From Chloroflexota bacterium (GTDB taxonomy: Bacteria > Chloroflexota > Limnocylindria > QHBO01), in contig JBBDXT010000002.1 of NCBI GenBank assembly GCA_040902225.1, forward strand, positions 94,036 to 158,035: a stretch of 64,000 nt of DNA, read 5' to 3'. Shown here one piece after another: positions 51,677-61,922 of the stretch (position 1 is its first letter; the number at the start of each line of letters is the position of its first letter). A program made the position numbers and the translations under genes. Below the pieces are notes generated by a model. That model was not told the DNA's origin, ran no database searches, and worked only from the letters and a program-made list of their open reading frames with translations.

Positions 51677-52423
51677 ATGAAAGCATTGATCCTGATGGTG
51701 GTGCTGTCCGGCTGTTCCCTCCTGACGAGCGGGGCGTCGGCCTCGCTCGACGGGGAATGGCAGCTTCAAGCCGGTACGAACCAGGGCCAGCCGATTCCGA
51801 TCGTGGCGGGCAGCCGGCTCACCCTGAATGTGGATGGAACGCAGGTCGGCGGCAGCGCCGCCTGCAACAGCTACGGCGGCACGATCCAGATCAATGGCGG
51901 ATCGATCGTGATCAGCGCCCTGTCGATGACCGAGATGGCATGCCAGGAGAATTTGATGGCCTCCGAGGCGGCCTACCTGGCTGCTCTGCCACGGGTCACC
52001 GACGCGGCTCGCGATGGAAACAGCCTGGTCTTGAGCGGCCCACAGGTGGAGGTGCGCTTCGCTCGCGTCGCGGAACTGGCGGACGTGGACCTCGCGGGCA
52101 CGACCTGGATCCTGGATTCCCTGATCAGCGGCGACTCCGTCTCCTCGACCGTGGGCGAGGCAACCCTCCTGCTGAGCGGCGACGGGAAGATCTCCGCCTC
52201 GACGGGCTGTCGGGACGTCACCGGGAGGTACACGCTATCCGAGGGGCAGGTTCAGGTCACGCTGGACCCCTATGACACGATCGGATGCGCTGCGCCGCTC
52301 GAGGCCCAGGACACGCATGTCCTGGATGTCCTCTCCAACGGCTTTGTAGTCAGCATCGACGGAGACCGCCTGACCCTGACCCTGAGCGTGGGAGGAAAGG
52401 GCCTCGGCTACCGCGCCGACTAG
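51677..52423 (+). CDS. Lipoprotein with two META domains (HslJ-like)
   Basis: 248-aa lipoprotein: lipobox VLSGC near residue 13, then two META domains (GSAACNSYGGTIQINGGSI with MACQEN, and GTTWILDSLISGDSVSSTVG with TGCRDVTGRY and IGCAAP). META proteins are heat-shock or metallo-resistance related. Its stop is shared with the convergent antiporter in a CTAG. Confidence 0.9.
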   Translation: MKALILMVVLSGCSLLTSGASASLDGEWQLQAGTNQGQPIPIVAGSRLTLNVDGTQVGGSAACNSYGGTIQINGGSIVISALSMTEMACQENLMASEAAYLAALPRVTDAARDGNSLVLSGPQVEVRFARVAELADVDLAGTTWILDSLISGDSVSSTVGEATLLLSGDGKISASTGCRDVTGRYTLSEGQVQVTLDPYDTIGCAAPLEAQDTHVLDVLSNGFVVSIDGDRLTLTLSVGGKGLGYRAD

Positions 52424-53577
52424 CTGCTGGTCGCCGCCACACTCGTGCGCGCCCCGACATAGCGCACCGCAATCGTGGAGACCGCGATCGTGATCGCCAC
52501 GGCGCTCAGCATGGCCGCGTACAAGGGCCGTTCGATCACCCCCGCCGCGAGGCCGACTGAAGCCAGCACGAAGCTGAACTCCCCAACCTGGCTGAGCCCT
52601 ACCGCCAGCTGCAGCGGCCGCGCCGTCAGTCGCGTGAGCCTCGCAAGGAGGTAGGCAACCAGGACCTTGCCGACCACGAGCACGCCGAGCAGAAGCGCAA
52701 GCCAGCCGAGACCGCGCCCGAGCTCGTCGGGATCGATGAGTGATCCGACGGAGACGAAGAAGAGGACCGCGAACAGGTCCCTGAAGGGAAGGAGACGGCG
52801 CCGAGCCTCGTCGGCGGCGTGGCTCTGGGTGATGGTCAGCCCCGCGACGAACGCGGCAAGCGCCATCGGCACCCCAAACGCCACCGCGCCGATTCCGGCG
52901 ATGGTCAGTCCGCTGGCCACCGACACGATCAGAAACAGGTCGTGATCCGACGCCAGCAGATGCAGCACCCGGGGCAGGATCCAGGCGGTGGCTACCGCGA
53001 CCGCAACGAATGCGCCAATGCCGGCCAGCGCCACCAGCGGAGAACGAGAGGAGGCGCCCATGGCCGCGATCACGCCTGCCGCCACCAGCACGCCGGTCAG
53101 GTCCTGCAGCACGCTCCAGCCGATGAGCCCGTGCTCGGTGGCCCGGTCCGTCCGGCGGCGACTGCTCTTGGTGATGTTGACGATCACCACGCTGGACGAG
53201 AGTGCCAGGCAGAGGCCGATCAGCAGCGCCCCCACCAGCGTCAGTCCCGCTGCGAAGGCCGCCCCAGCTCCGATGGCTGTCGTGAGCAGCGTCTGCAATG
53301 GCGCAGCCACGAACAGGCCGCGTTGTTCTCGCCGCAGGCGCATCACGTCGATCTCGATGCCGACCTCGAAGAGGAGCAGGATGACGCCGATATCGGCCAG
53401 CACCCGCAGCTGCTCGCGATGTGCGATGTAGCCCGGTGTGAAGGGCGAGACGGCCACTCCCACCACCAGGTAGCCGATCACCGCCGGGAGCCCCGCGCGA
53501 CGTGCGAGCCAACCGGCGCCGGCAGCCGCGAGCAGCAGGCCGCCGAGCTCCGCGATGATCGGCGCAGTCAGCTCCAT
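52420..53577 (-). CDS. CPA2 cation:proton antiporter (KefB-like membrane domain)
   Basis: 385-aa membrane protein with about twelve segments. LPAVIGYLVVGVAVSPFTPG, LLLFEVGIEIDV and LSQVGEFSFVLASVGLA are CPA2 marks. The TrkA-N/RCK domain of KefB is absent. TATCCT is 6 nt before the ATG, a leaderless start. It may exchange K+ or Na+ for H+. Confidence 0.92.
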   Translation of the reverse strand: MELTAPIIAELGGLLLAAAGAGWLARRAGLPAVIGYLVVGVAVSPFTPGYIAHREQLRVLADIGVILLLFEVGIEIDVMRLRREQRGLFVAAPLQTLLTTAIGAGAAFAAGLTLVGALLIGLCLALSSSVVIVNITKSSRRRTDRATEHGLIGWSVLQDLTGVLVAAGVIAAMGASSRSPLVALAGIGAFVAVAVATAWILPRVLHLLASDHDLFLIVSVASGLTIAGIGAVAFGVPMALAAFVAGLTITQSHAADEARRRLLPFRDLFAVLFFVSVGSLIDPDELGRGLGWLALLLGVLVVGKVLVAYLLARLTRLTARPLQLAVGLSQVGEFSFVLASVGLAAGVIERPLYAAMLSAVAITIAVSTIAVRYVGARTSVAATSS

Positions 53578-53605
53578 GGCGGCAGGATACGCGGCCGATC
53601 CTTCC

Positions 53606-54312
<707 letters not shown>

Positions 54313-54316
<4 letters not shown>

Positions 54317-55482
54317 TCGTAGCGCAGCGCTTCGACCGGGTCGAGGCGCGCCGCGCTCCAGGCGGGGATGACGCCCGCCAGCATCCCGAGGATGGTCGAA
54401 AAGGCCACGGCGAATATCGCCGTGCCCGGCGTGAGGTCGAACAGGATCGTGCCCGACGAGCGGCCGGCCTCGTTGGCAAGGACCACCACGATGGCACCCA
54501 GCACCAGGCCGATGAGGCCGCCGATGAACCCGATAAAGGCCGCCTCGGTCACCAGCTCGCGAATGATCCGCCGCCGCGAGCCGCCGATCGCACGCTTGAT
54601 CCCGATCTCTCGTGTGCGCTCCGCGACCGACATGGCCATGGTGTTGATGACCGACAGGCCGCCGACCACCAGGCTGATGACCGCGACCCCGATGATGATC
54701 GCGTTGAAGATCGCCGTGGCCGATCCGACCTGCTCGTCGAACTCGGCGCCGGTCAACGTCCTGACGTTGTCGACCCGTTCCTTGATGAGCGTCGCGAGCG
54801 CGGCTGGATCGGTCCCCGGCTCGGGATAGACGACGACCTGGCTGATCAGCAGGTCGGCCGGGATCGCGTCCTGCACCGCCACCGGCAGGGTCTTGTGGAA
54901 GAGAAGCTGGGCGGCGCTCAGCGGGACGAAGACCGAGCTGTCCGGCGCGGTCAGGGTCGGCTCGAGGATGCCGACCACCTCGAACTGCTCACCGCGCATG
55001 TCGATCATGTCGCCGACTCCGGCCGACTGCTGGCGAGCCATGTCGCTGCCGAGCACGACCACCAGGGAATCCTCGTCCGCCGCTGACAACAGCTCGCCCT
55101 GTGCCGCACGGAGCTCGTACGTCTCGTGGCCCTCATCGGAGCCGGCGACGAGTCCGACGATCGTCTGGGCACCCCCGAACGCGTTGGCTTCGGGGTCGAA
55201 GATGAGCTGGACCTCTCCGGCTGCTGCCGCCACGCCGTCCAGGTCGCGAATCTGGTCCGTGACGTCGGCCCGCATCGGCGTGAAGCCGGCGCCGACCGCC
55301 AGGTTGGAGGCATCTGTCACCAGGATCTTGCCGGCGAAGTACTCGCTGCCGCCGGCGACCAGTGAGTTGATCTTGTTCGCCATGGAGCTGAAGACGACGA
55401 GCGCCCAGATCCCGATCGTGATGCCCATGATCGTGAGCGTGGTTCGCAGCTTGCGGCGTGACAGCTGGCGCAGCAGGCGCAT
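54313..55482 (-). CDS. MacB-type ABC transporter permease (FtsX-like)
   Basis: 389-aa permease: one N-terminal helix ([20 protein letters not shown]), an extracytoplasmic MacB core domain (about 50-260), then three helices in the FtsX domain ([39 protein letters not shown]). GAGAGG precedes the ATG. It forms a two-gene operon with the ATPase downstream. Confidence 0.95.
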
Positions 55483-55541
55483 GAATACCTCTCTAGGGGA
55501 CCGCCGCCAGGCCGGCGGAGGCGAAGACTACTACGCCAAGG

Positions 55542-56495
55542 TCAACGGATCGTGATCACCAGCTTGCCGCGCACGTGCCCGGCCGCCATCGCCTGCAACG
55601 CATCCGGGGTGGCCTCGAGCGGGAATGCGGTGATCGGCGGCACGCGGAGCTGGCCACCGTCGATCAGGGCCGTCAGCTCCGGCAGTCGCTCCGGAGGCAG
55701 CCGGTTCGCGCTCTTGAAGGCGACGCCGAGCGGCTCCAGGGCCGCCTTGGCGATGTCAGCACGCATCGCCGGGGAGACGACCAGCCCGCCCTTGCGCAGG
55801 GAGGCGGCGATGCCGGCCACGACCTCCACGTCGCCGTAGGTGGAAATGATCGTGTCAATCCCGTCGGGGTACCGATCGCGGAGGACCGCGGCGACGTCAG
55901 CGGCCTGGTAGTCGATCGTCTCGGCCGCGCCGTATTCGCGGGCCTGTGTCGCTCCCGCGGCGGTCGTCAGGGCGACGACGGTCGCTCCCCGCGCGGAGGC
56001 CAGCTGGGTGACGAAGCTGCCAACCCCGCCGGTGGCACCAACCACCACGATCGTCTGGCCGGGCTGCAGATCGGCCTCCTCGATGGCCGCCAGGGCGGTG
56101 AGCCCCACGTGCGGGACCGAGGCCGCCTGGGCGTAATCGATCGATTCCGGCTTTGGGGCCGCGCCATCGGCCCCGACCACGAGGGATTCGGCGAAGGTGC
56201 CGGCGCCGATCCACGGCTTCGAGTTGATGCCGTAGACATCGTCTCCTGTGGCAAAGCGTTCGACGGCAGCGCCTACGCCCTCCACCACTCCCGCGAAGTC
56301 GATCCCGGGCACCAGCGGAAAGCGGTGCTCCATGTAGTCCTTCACCACGCCCGCGACGTAGAGGGGATCCATGACATTCACGCCGGCAGCGTGAACAGCC
56401 ACGAGGATCTCGCCCGGGCCTGAGTCAGGGATCGACAGCTCATGGATGGAGCCGGGGGCTCCGAACTCGTCGACGGCGAAAGCGCGCATGGACAT
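55542..56495 (-). CDS. NADPH:quinone reductase-like MDR oxidoreductase
   Basis: 317-aa medium-chain dehydrogenase of the zinc-less quinone oxidoreductase group. N-terminal MRAFAVDEFGAPGSIHEL. The NADPH site is IVVVGATGGVGSFVTQLAS. No catalytic zinc Cys. Possible starts are 56489, 56495 and 56510. The promoter has two palindromes (56519-56560) also found at the arsR-type gene and the Vgb-like gene, so it probably answers quinone or redox stress. Confidence 0.9.
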   Translation of the reverse strand: MSMRAFAVDEFGAPGSIHELSIPDSGPGEILVAVHAAGVNVMDPLYVAGVVKDYMEHRFPLVPGIDFAGVVEGVGAAVERFATGDDVYGINSKPWIGAGTFAESLVVGADGAAPKPESIDYAQAASVPHVGLTALAAIEEADLQPGQTIVVVGATGGVGSFVTQLASARGATVVALTTAAGATQAREYGAAETIDYQAADVAAVLRDRYPDGIDTIISTYGDVEVVAGIAASLRKGGLVVSPAMRADIAKAALEPLGVAFKSANRLPPERLPELTALIDGGQLRVPPITAFPLEATPDALQAMAAGHVRGKLVITIR

Positions 56496-56518
56496 TGTCT
56501 CGATCCTCATGGGAAGCA

Positions 56519-56560
56519 GTTGCTGACGCAACTATCGCAGGGCTTGCGTCTCGGCGCAAG
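56519..56560. promoter_or_regulatory. Two tandem operators upstream of the quinone oxidoreductase
   Basis: Site 1 is GTTGC-TGAC-GCAAC (56519-56532). Site 2 is CTTGCG-TCTCGG-CGCAAG (56543-56560). Their spacing is 25 bp from first arm to first arm, exactly as at 57708-57748. Site 1 lies closest to the start codon and site 2 upstream, as expected for a repressor overlapping promoter elements. Confidence 0.65.
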
Positions 56561-56594
56561 TCACGCCTGGTACCGAAGCGGCGCCGTCGTCTCG

Positions 56595-57678
56595 TCATTC
56601 GCCGGCGAAGGCATACCTCACCACGACCAGCCGGTCGGCCGCGGATTCAGCGCCCCAGACCTCACCTGCTCGGCCAAGGAGCTGGCGCACGGCCGAAGGA
56701 GAGCTCTGCGGCGGGAAGGAGCGGAAGGTGGCGGTCACCGGGTCGAAACGGACGATGGCATCGGCGGTGAAGTCGGTCAGCCAGACGGCGTCGAGCTCGT
56801 CCACGTACACGGCATAGGCCTGCGGCGACTCCCCGGGGAGTGGCCACTCCTGCCACGAGCCGTCAGAGGGGTCGTAGACGCCGACTTGGCCGGCGTCCCA
56901 CTCGGCGACCCAGATCCGGCCAGATGAGTCCGACCACGCGCGACGGACGCCGGCTGGGGCGGTCGGCGGCTCGAGGACCGTGACGGACCCGTCCTCGATG
57001 GCAACCTCCCCAAGGTACGAGCCGGCCAACGACGCGAAGTAGATCTCGCCGGCTGGCGTGGCGGTGATCCCGTACGGGCCGACGCCACGTGGAGCCTCCC
57101 AGAACATCCACCGTGCCCGAGGCGGGGTCGACGCGCCCGTACCAGCCAGCCTGGCCGGTAAACCAGAGCATGCCGTGGCGATCGAAGGCCGCTGTGTTGA
57201 GGTTCGCGCCCGATGCCTGGGACGGAAGGGGAAACGTCGTCACCTCCTCGGTCTCGGGATCCACGCGCAGGATGGCGTTCAGGCCGCTGTCGGTGATCCA
57301 CGGCGCGTCATCCGGACCGACGATGACGCCATGGGGGGCCGAGCCCGCCCCCAGCGCGACCTCGCGGATCTCACCGGTCTCCGGGTCGAGCCATCCCAGG
57401 CGTCCTGTGTGCTGTGCCGAGTACCACACCCCACCATCCGCCGCGGGCGCCACGTCGTGGGGATGGGTGCCTGCCGGTACGGGGAACGTCTCGACCTCGA
57501 AGGCCAGCTCACCTGAGGACGATGGCGAGGAGTCGGCGCTGGCGGACGCCAGCGGCGAGGTGGAGTCGCGCGCGGAGGAGGGCGTGCTCGCGCTCGGCGA
57601 CGGTGCTGTCGAGCACCCCATGGCCATGACACCGACCAGCAGGGCGCACGTTCGTGCGGCGAAGTGGCTGGAACGCAT
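56595..57678 (-). pseudogene. Virginiamycin-B-lyase-like (NHL/Vgb propeller) lipoprotein, frameshifted
   Basis: A beta-propeller lipoprotein. Signal with lipobox VMAMGC near residue 22, Ser-rich linker, then repeats such as PHDVAPAADGGVWYSAQHTG and PHGVIVGPDDAPWITDSGL. At about 57098-57108 the frame breaks. SGTVDV lies in the first frame and FWEAPRGVGPYGITATP in the second, ending at 56595. One missing base explains it. A single restored frame is about 360 aa. It may be a real pseudogene or an error. It shares the operator architecture of the quinone oxidoreductase. Confidence 0.8.
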
Positions 57679-57707
57679 GCCTGAGATCCTCGGTGGACGA
57701 ACGCCTA

Positions 57708-57748
57708 GTTGCCGGTGCAACTGTCTCAGGAGTTGCGTCGTTGCGCAA
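57708..57748. promoter_or_regulatory. Two tandem operators upstream of the Vgb-like lipoprotein
   Basis: Site 1 GTTGC-CGGT-GCAAC (57708-57721) and site 2 TTGCG-TCGTTG-CGCAA (57733-57748). The 25-bp offset and the bases between (ACTGTCTCAGG against ACTATCGCAGG) match the array at 56519-56560. The flanking coding regions are unrelated. Confidence 0.65.
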
Positions 57749-57763
57749 GCAGCGGCCGAGTGG

Positions 57764-58774
57764 CTAGCGCGGGGTGACCACCCCGGCGCCACGCGCCACC
57801 CGATGCTCGGACGACCCCGGGATCTGCGGACGACCGAAGAACAGGATGCTCGCGCCAATGAGCGTGGTGAGCACCAGCGCCACCCGCCCCAGGAGGAGGC
57901 CGGCAAGGGCGGTCTGCGGGGCGAGGCCAAGGCCGGTGAAGAGCAGGGCCAGGATCGCCTCGTTGGCTCCCAGCCCGCTCGGCAGGATGGGGACGGCAAG
58001 GCTCAGTCGGGCGACCACGATCGCCGCCACGACCGGGGCCCCGACCGCCGAGGGGTCGACCGCTGCGATGAGCACCGCCGTAAGCAGGACGCTGACCCCG
58101 TGGAATGCCAATCCCAGCCCCGTACCGGTGACCATGCTCCGGACCGGGGGGCGCGCCCAGGTGCCCATCGCCGCTCCATCGGCGTCCTCCGCGGTCCGGG
58201 AGAGGCGGGATAGGAGCCTGGTCAGGCCCGATGGGGCGGCGAGCATGACGATCCCGACCCCGCCGGCCAACCCGCAGAGCAGGGTGGCCGCGGGGAGGAT
58301 CGCGCTTGACAGGTGGGAGCCGAAGGCCAGCAGTCCGATCGCCGGCAGCGCCAGCAGGGCGACGGCCAGGTAGCTGGTCGCGCGCTGGACGAGCACCGGC
58401 GCCACTGCAGCGCCCCAGCCCGAGCCGGCGTTGCGCACCGCCACGACCCGGTACGCGTCTCCGCCGAGGTTGGCTGGGGTGACGCCTCCCAGCGCCTGTC
58501 CGGCGTAATAGACGCGGAGCGCGGATGCCCACCCGAGTCGCAGCCCGGCGAGCTGCCGGCACAGGATCGCCCAGGTGGTCGCGCCCAGGACGTGCACCGC
58601 GGTCAGCCCCAGGACCGCCACCACGACCAGGAGGCCATTGGCCGCGGTGATGCGTGCCATGACCTCTGCAGCATCGAGTCCCACGACCATCAGCGCCACG
58701 ACGCCGATGCCGAGCGCCCAGCGCGCGGCGTTCCAAGCTCGCCGGCGGGTGAGGTGCGGTCGTTCGGCGTTCAC
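57764..58774 (-). CDS. Flippase-like membrane protein (LPG synthase TM family)
   Basis: 336-aa protein with about eight segments. YYAGQALGGVTPANLGGDAY and PILPSGLGANEAILALLF mark the lysylphosphatidylglycerol synthase/AglD-like membrane family. It is the last gene of the glycan operon, with a GTG start overlapping the upstream stop. It may move or modify a lipid-linked sugar. Confidence 0.88.
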   Translation of the reverse strand: MNAERPHLTRRRAWNAARWALGIGVVALMVVGLDAAEVMARITAANGLLVVVAVLGLTAVHVLGATTWAILCRQLAGLRLGWASALRVYYAGQALGGVTPANLGGDAYRVVAVRNAGSGWGAAVAPVLVQRATSYLAVALLALPAIGLLAFGSHLSSAILPAATLLCGLAGGVGIVMLAAPSGLTRLLSRLSRTAEDADGAAMGTWARPPVRSMVTGTGLGLAFHGVSVLLTAVLIAAVDPSAVGAPVVAAIVVARLSLAVPILPSGLGANEAILALLFTGLGLAPQTALAGLLLGRVALVLTTLIGASILFFGRPQIPGSSEHRVARGAGVVTPR

Positions 58775-59754
58775 GACGCTCGGCTCCGAGCCGGCAGGAT
58801 GCGGGCCAGGGCTCGCGAGAGTCCTGCCACGGTCGCGGGCACGGCGCGCAGGCGGCGCTCGGCAAGCCACGCGTCACTCTTGGCGGCATACGAGAGCGGC
58901 ACGAGCGGGACGCCGGCCCGCTCCGCGAAGAGGAGGCTGTGGTAGCGCATGCCGACCACCGCGTCGAGCGAGCCGAAGAGCGACAGGAGTGCGGACGGGT
59001 GGTGCGCCCCCTCCACGATCCTCAGCCCTGGCCAGCTCGCCTGCAGCCGGCGGGCCAGGACGAGGTCGTTGTGGCCCTCCAGGTACGGGTGCTGGCTCAT
59101 CGGGATGAAGCAGAACTCCATCTCGGGGTGGCGTCGCATGGCGGCCAGCACGGCGGCGCTCACGCGATCGGTGATCGCGTCGTTCACCGCCGTCAGGCAC
59201 AGGCCGACGACCTTGCGCCCCTCGCCGACGCCGGCCGTCCGCAGGAGCCCGCGCCCGATGGCCGCCGGTGCAGCCGGCATGTGGGCCGACAGGTCGTCTG
59301 AGGCGACGACGTCGAATCCCCACTCACGCACGACCGCCGCTGAGACCCCGTCGCGGACGCTGACCTGCGCGGCTGCCTGCAGCAGGCGCCTGACGAGAAG
59401 CCGATGGATCCCGGTCAGATCCGGGTCGATCCCGACCCCCTCGATCCGAACGGTTCGGCCCAGCGCCGCGGCGAGCAGCCCGTAGAGCGGCAGCAGCCGC
59501 CCGATGCGGCCCATGTCGCGCCCGAACAGCCCTCCCCCGCCGATCAGCACACTGCGGTGCCGGCGCAGCGCTCCGACGGACCCTGACAGGCCGATGGCGC
59601 AGACGCCATGCAGCGCAGCGGTCTCTGCCGGGGAGCGCGACACGACAGTGACCCGTCGCCCGGCCAGGGTCCGCAGCAGCCCGGCCAGGATTGCCTCGTC
59701 GCCGGCGTTGCGGTAGCCGTAAGCACCCACCACCAGGATCGGCTCTGGCGACAT
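58771..59754 (-). CDS. Polysaccharide pyruvyl transferase (CsaB-like)
   Basis: 327-aa transferase that adds pyruvate ketals to surface glycans from PEP. N-terminal VVGAYGYRNAGDEAILAGLL, then VLIGGGGLFGRDMG, GMRYHSLLFAERAGVPLVPL. CsaB pyruvylates cell-wall polymers that hold S-layer proteins. The ATG at 59754 overlaps the upstream TGA; a GTG just before it is possible. In the same operon as GT genes. Confidence 0.92.
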   Translation of the reverse strand: MSPEPILVVGAYGYRNAGDEAILAGLLRTLAGRRVTVVSRSPAETAALHGVCAIGLSGSVGALRRHRSVLIGGGGLFGRDMGRIGRLLPLYGLLAAALGRTVRIEGVGIDPDLTGIHRLLVRRLLQAAAQVSVRDGVSAAVVREWGFDVVASDDLSAHMPAAPAAIGRGLLRTAGVGEGRKVVGLCLTAVNDAITDRVSAAVLAAMRRHPEMEFCFIPMSQHPYLEGHNDLVLARRLQASWPGLRIVEGAHHPSALLSLFGSLDAVVGMRYHSLLFAERAGVPLVPLSYAAKSDAWLAERRLRAVPATVAGLSRALARILPARSRAS

Positions 59755-61922
59755 CACGACGGCGCCATGACGATGTACGGCCCAAAGGTCTGCACGACGT
59801 GGAAGCCGAGCGCCTCGAGGCGGATGCGCCGATCCTCGAAGGCCGGATCCCTGACCAGCAGGACGGCACCCACTCCGTAGGCGGAGATGAGCTGCGCCGG
59901 GTCCAGAAACTGGGCGCCGATCGTCGGCGAGTCCGCGCCGGAGAGGTCGGTGATCAGGAGCCGGATCGGTCCACCCGCCGAGCGAACGCGAAGCCCGCCA
60001 TCGGGCAGTGGCTCGAGCGTTGCCGACAGGCCCGACACCACCACCCGGACGCGCGGCGCGCTCGACCCGGCAACGGCGAAGGTGAGCTCCGCAGCCCGGT
60101 CGATCATCCCGAGTCCAGTGAGCGCCAGCTGCCCCGGGGTCAGCTCGAGCTCGAACCCGGTCGGGGTCGATGTTGCGGCCGAGGCACGGATCTCGAGGGT
60201 CGACGAGCCGTTGCGCACCGCGACGATCTGGTGGAACGTCACCGGCACGCCATGTCGCTCGGCGGTCCAGCTCGAGGTCACGCTGGCCGAGACCGCGTCA
60301 GCGCTCACGCTCCGCCCCTCACCCGCGAGGTTCGGTAGCGTGGCCAGCGTGGTCAGCCCATCGGCCTCCAGCAGGCGCGTCCCCTCGCCGGCGATCTTGA
60401 GCAGGTCCAGGTACTCGCCGCCGTGGTTCACACCGACGACGACGGTGCGCGGCACGCCGGTGGCAGCGACGCCATCAGTGAACCTGGCGAAGAAGAACTC
60501 GTTGGCCAGTGCCCCGCCGCTGCGCAGCACGGCATCGGCGGCCAGGCTCCGCCGCCACTCCTCCGGTCGGAAGCTGTAGCGCACCGCGGAGCTGAAGAGG
60601 GCCGGATGCCCGCTCAGACCCTCGATCCATTTCCCTTCTCGCACCGGCGCCACCACGGTGGCCCCATTCGGCACGTTGCCGTCGATCCACGCGACCGCCT
60701 GGACGAGGCTGCCCGGATCGACCAGTCGATAGCCGTTCGCCTGGGTTCCGAACGCGATCACGGCCGGCGGCACGCTCGCCACGACCAGCGCCACCGCCAG
60801 CGAGACCGACCAGCCGGCCGTCGTCCCACGCCGCAGCACGGTGGCGAGCCAGCCGCCCGCCTCGTGGATCACGAGCACCGCGGCGCCTGCCGCCGCAATC
60901 ACCAATGGCGCCAGCAACGGGGTGGCGAAGCGCGGATAGTCGGTCGCCGCACCGGTTCGGACGGCCGCCATGACCACCAGCCCGGTCACGGCCATCCAGG
61001 CCGCCAGGACCGTCCAACGTCCGATGGCACGCCGCCGCAGCTCGGCGACAAGCCCCACGATCATTCCCACGAGGCCCAGGCCGGCCATCAGAACGCCAGG
61101 CCAGTACGCGGTCAGCGCATCGAGCAGGCGGGAGGGGCCGCGGTAGGTGAGGCTCGCAGGGTTTCGCGCGAATTCGGTCCCCCCCGGCAGCAGGAAGAGG
61201 AGCCAGTAGGCGCCGGCGATGACGAGTGCCACCCCCAGCGGCGCGAGCCGGATGAGTCGCTGCTGCGAGGTAGGCGCAGCACGCATCGCGATGAGCATGC
61301 CGATCACGAGCCCAGCCGGAACGATGATGGTGGCGGTCCCGACGTGCGTCACCGCCGCCAGGCCGATGCACAGGCTGCCGGCCCACCACCATGCCCGCTC
61401 CCAGCGACCCGGCCTCCCCGCTCGCAGCAGTGCCGCGGAGCCCAGCCACAGCAGCACGATCGCTCCAGCCTGGAGCAGTCCGCCGAACGCGAACAGCTCC
61501 ATGAAGCGGTCCGATAGCAGGAGCGTGCCGACCAGCGCCATCAGCCCTGCCCATCTTGTCCCGAAGAAGGTCGCGCCCGCCGCGTAGGCGCTGAGTCCCA
61601 ACGCGACGAGGAGCAGCACGGCGAACAGGTGGACACCGAGCACCGGATCGCCCGTGGCCCGCACCGTCAGGCCGAGCAGGAATGGCATCACCGGCGGCAC
61701 CGCCGACGCGGCACGATACTCGGGCACGGCCTCACCGAGGTACGGCCGCGCGGTCATCAGCCATTGGCCGTAGTCGCCGCTGCCGATCTCGGTGGTGGCG
61801 AGCACCAGGGCGACGCCCACCAGCACCGACCCGAGCAGCAGCACGGGCCACAGATCCATCGATGGCCATCGGATCGCCAACGCGACCCGCACGGGCCGTC
61901 GCTCCCAGGCCGTCGTCCTCAC
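59754..61922 (-). CDS. Large multi-pass membrane glycosyltransferase-like protein (GT39/PMT-like)
   Basis: 722-aa protein. About eleven transmembrane segments in the first 420 residues, with an acidic loop after TM1 (GSGDYGQWLMTARPYLGEAV) and PPVMPFLLGLT, as in GT-C enzymes. The last 300 residues are an extracytoplasmic beta-rich domain. It likely transfers sugar from a lipid donor outside the membrane. The exact family is uncertain. Starts with GTG overlapping the upstream stop. Confidence 0.75.
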   Translation of the reverse strand: MRTTAWERRPVRVALAIRWPSMDLWPVLLLGSVLVGVALVLATTEIGSGDYGQWLMTARPYLGEAVPEYRAASAVPPVMPFLLGLTVRATGDPVLGVHLFAVLLLVALGLSAYAAGATFFGTRWAGLMALVGTLLLSDRFMELFAFGGLLQAGAIVLLWLGSAALLRAGRPGRWERAWWWAGSLCIGLAAVTHVGTATIIVPAGLVIGMLIAMRAAPTSQQRLIRLAPLGVALVIAGAYWLLFLLPGGTEFARNPASLTYRGPSRLLDALTAYWPGVLMAGLGLVGMIVGLVAELRRRAIGRWTVLAAWMAVTGLVVMAAVRTGAATDYPRFATPLLAPLVIAAAGAAVLVIHEAGGWLATVLRRGTTAGWSVSLAVALVVASVPPAVIAFGTQANGYRLVDPGSLVQAVAWIDGNVPNGATVVAPVREGKWIEGLSGHPALFSSAVRYSFRPEEWRRSLAADAVLRSGGALANEFFFARFTDGVAATGVPRTVVVGVNHGGEYLDLLKIAGEGTRLLEADGLTTLATLPNLAGEGRSVSADAVSASVTSSWTAERHGVPVTFHQIVAVRNGSSTLEIRASAATSTPTGFELELTPGQLALTGLGMIDRAAELTFAVAGSSAPRVRVVVSGLSATLEPLPDGGLRVRSAGGPIRLLITDLSGADSPTIGAQFLDPAQLISAYGVGAVLLVRDPAFEDRRIRLEALGFHVVQTFGPYIVMAPS

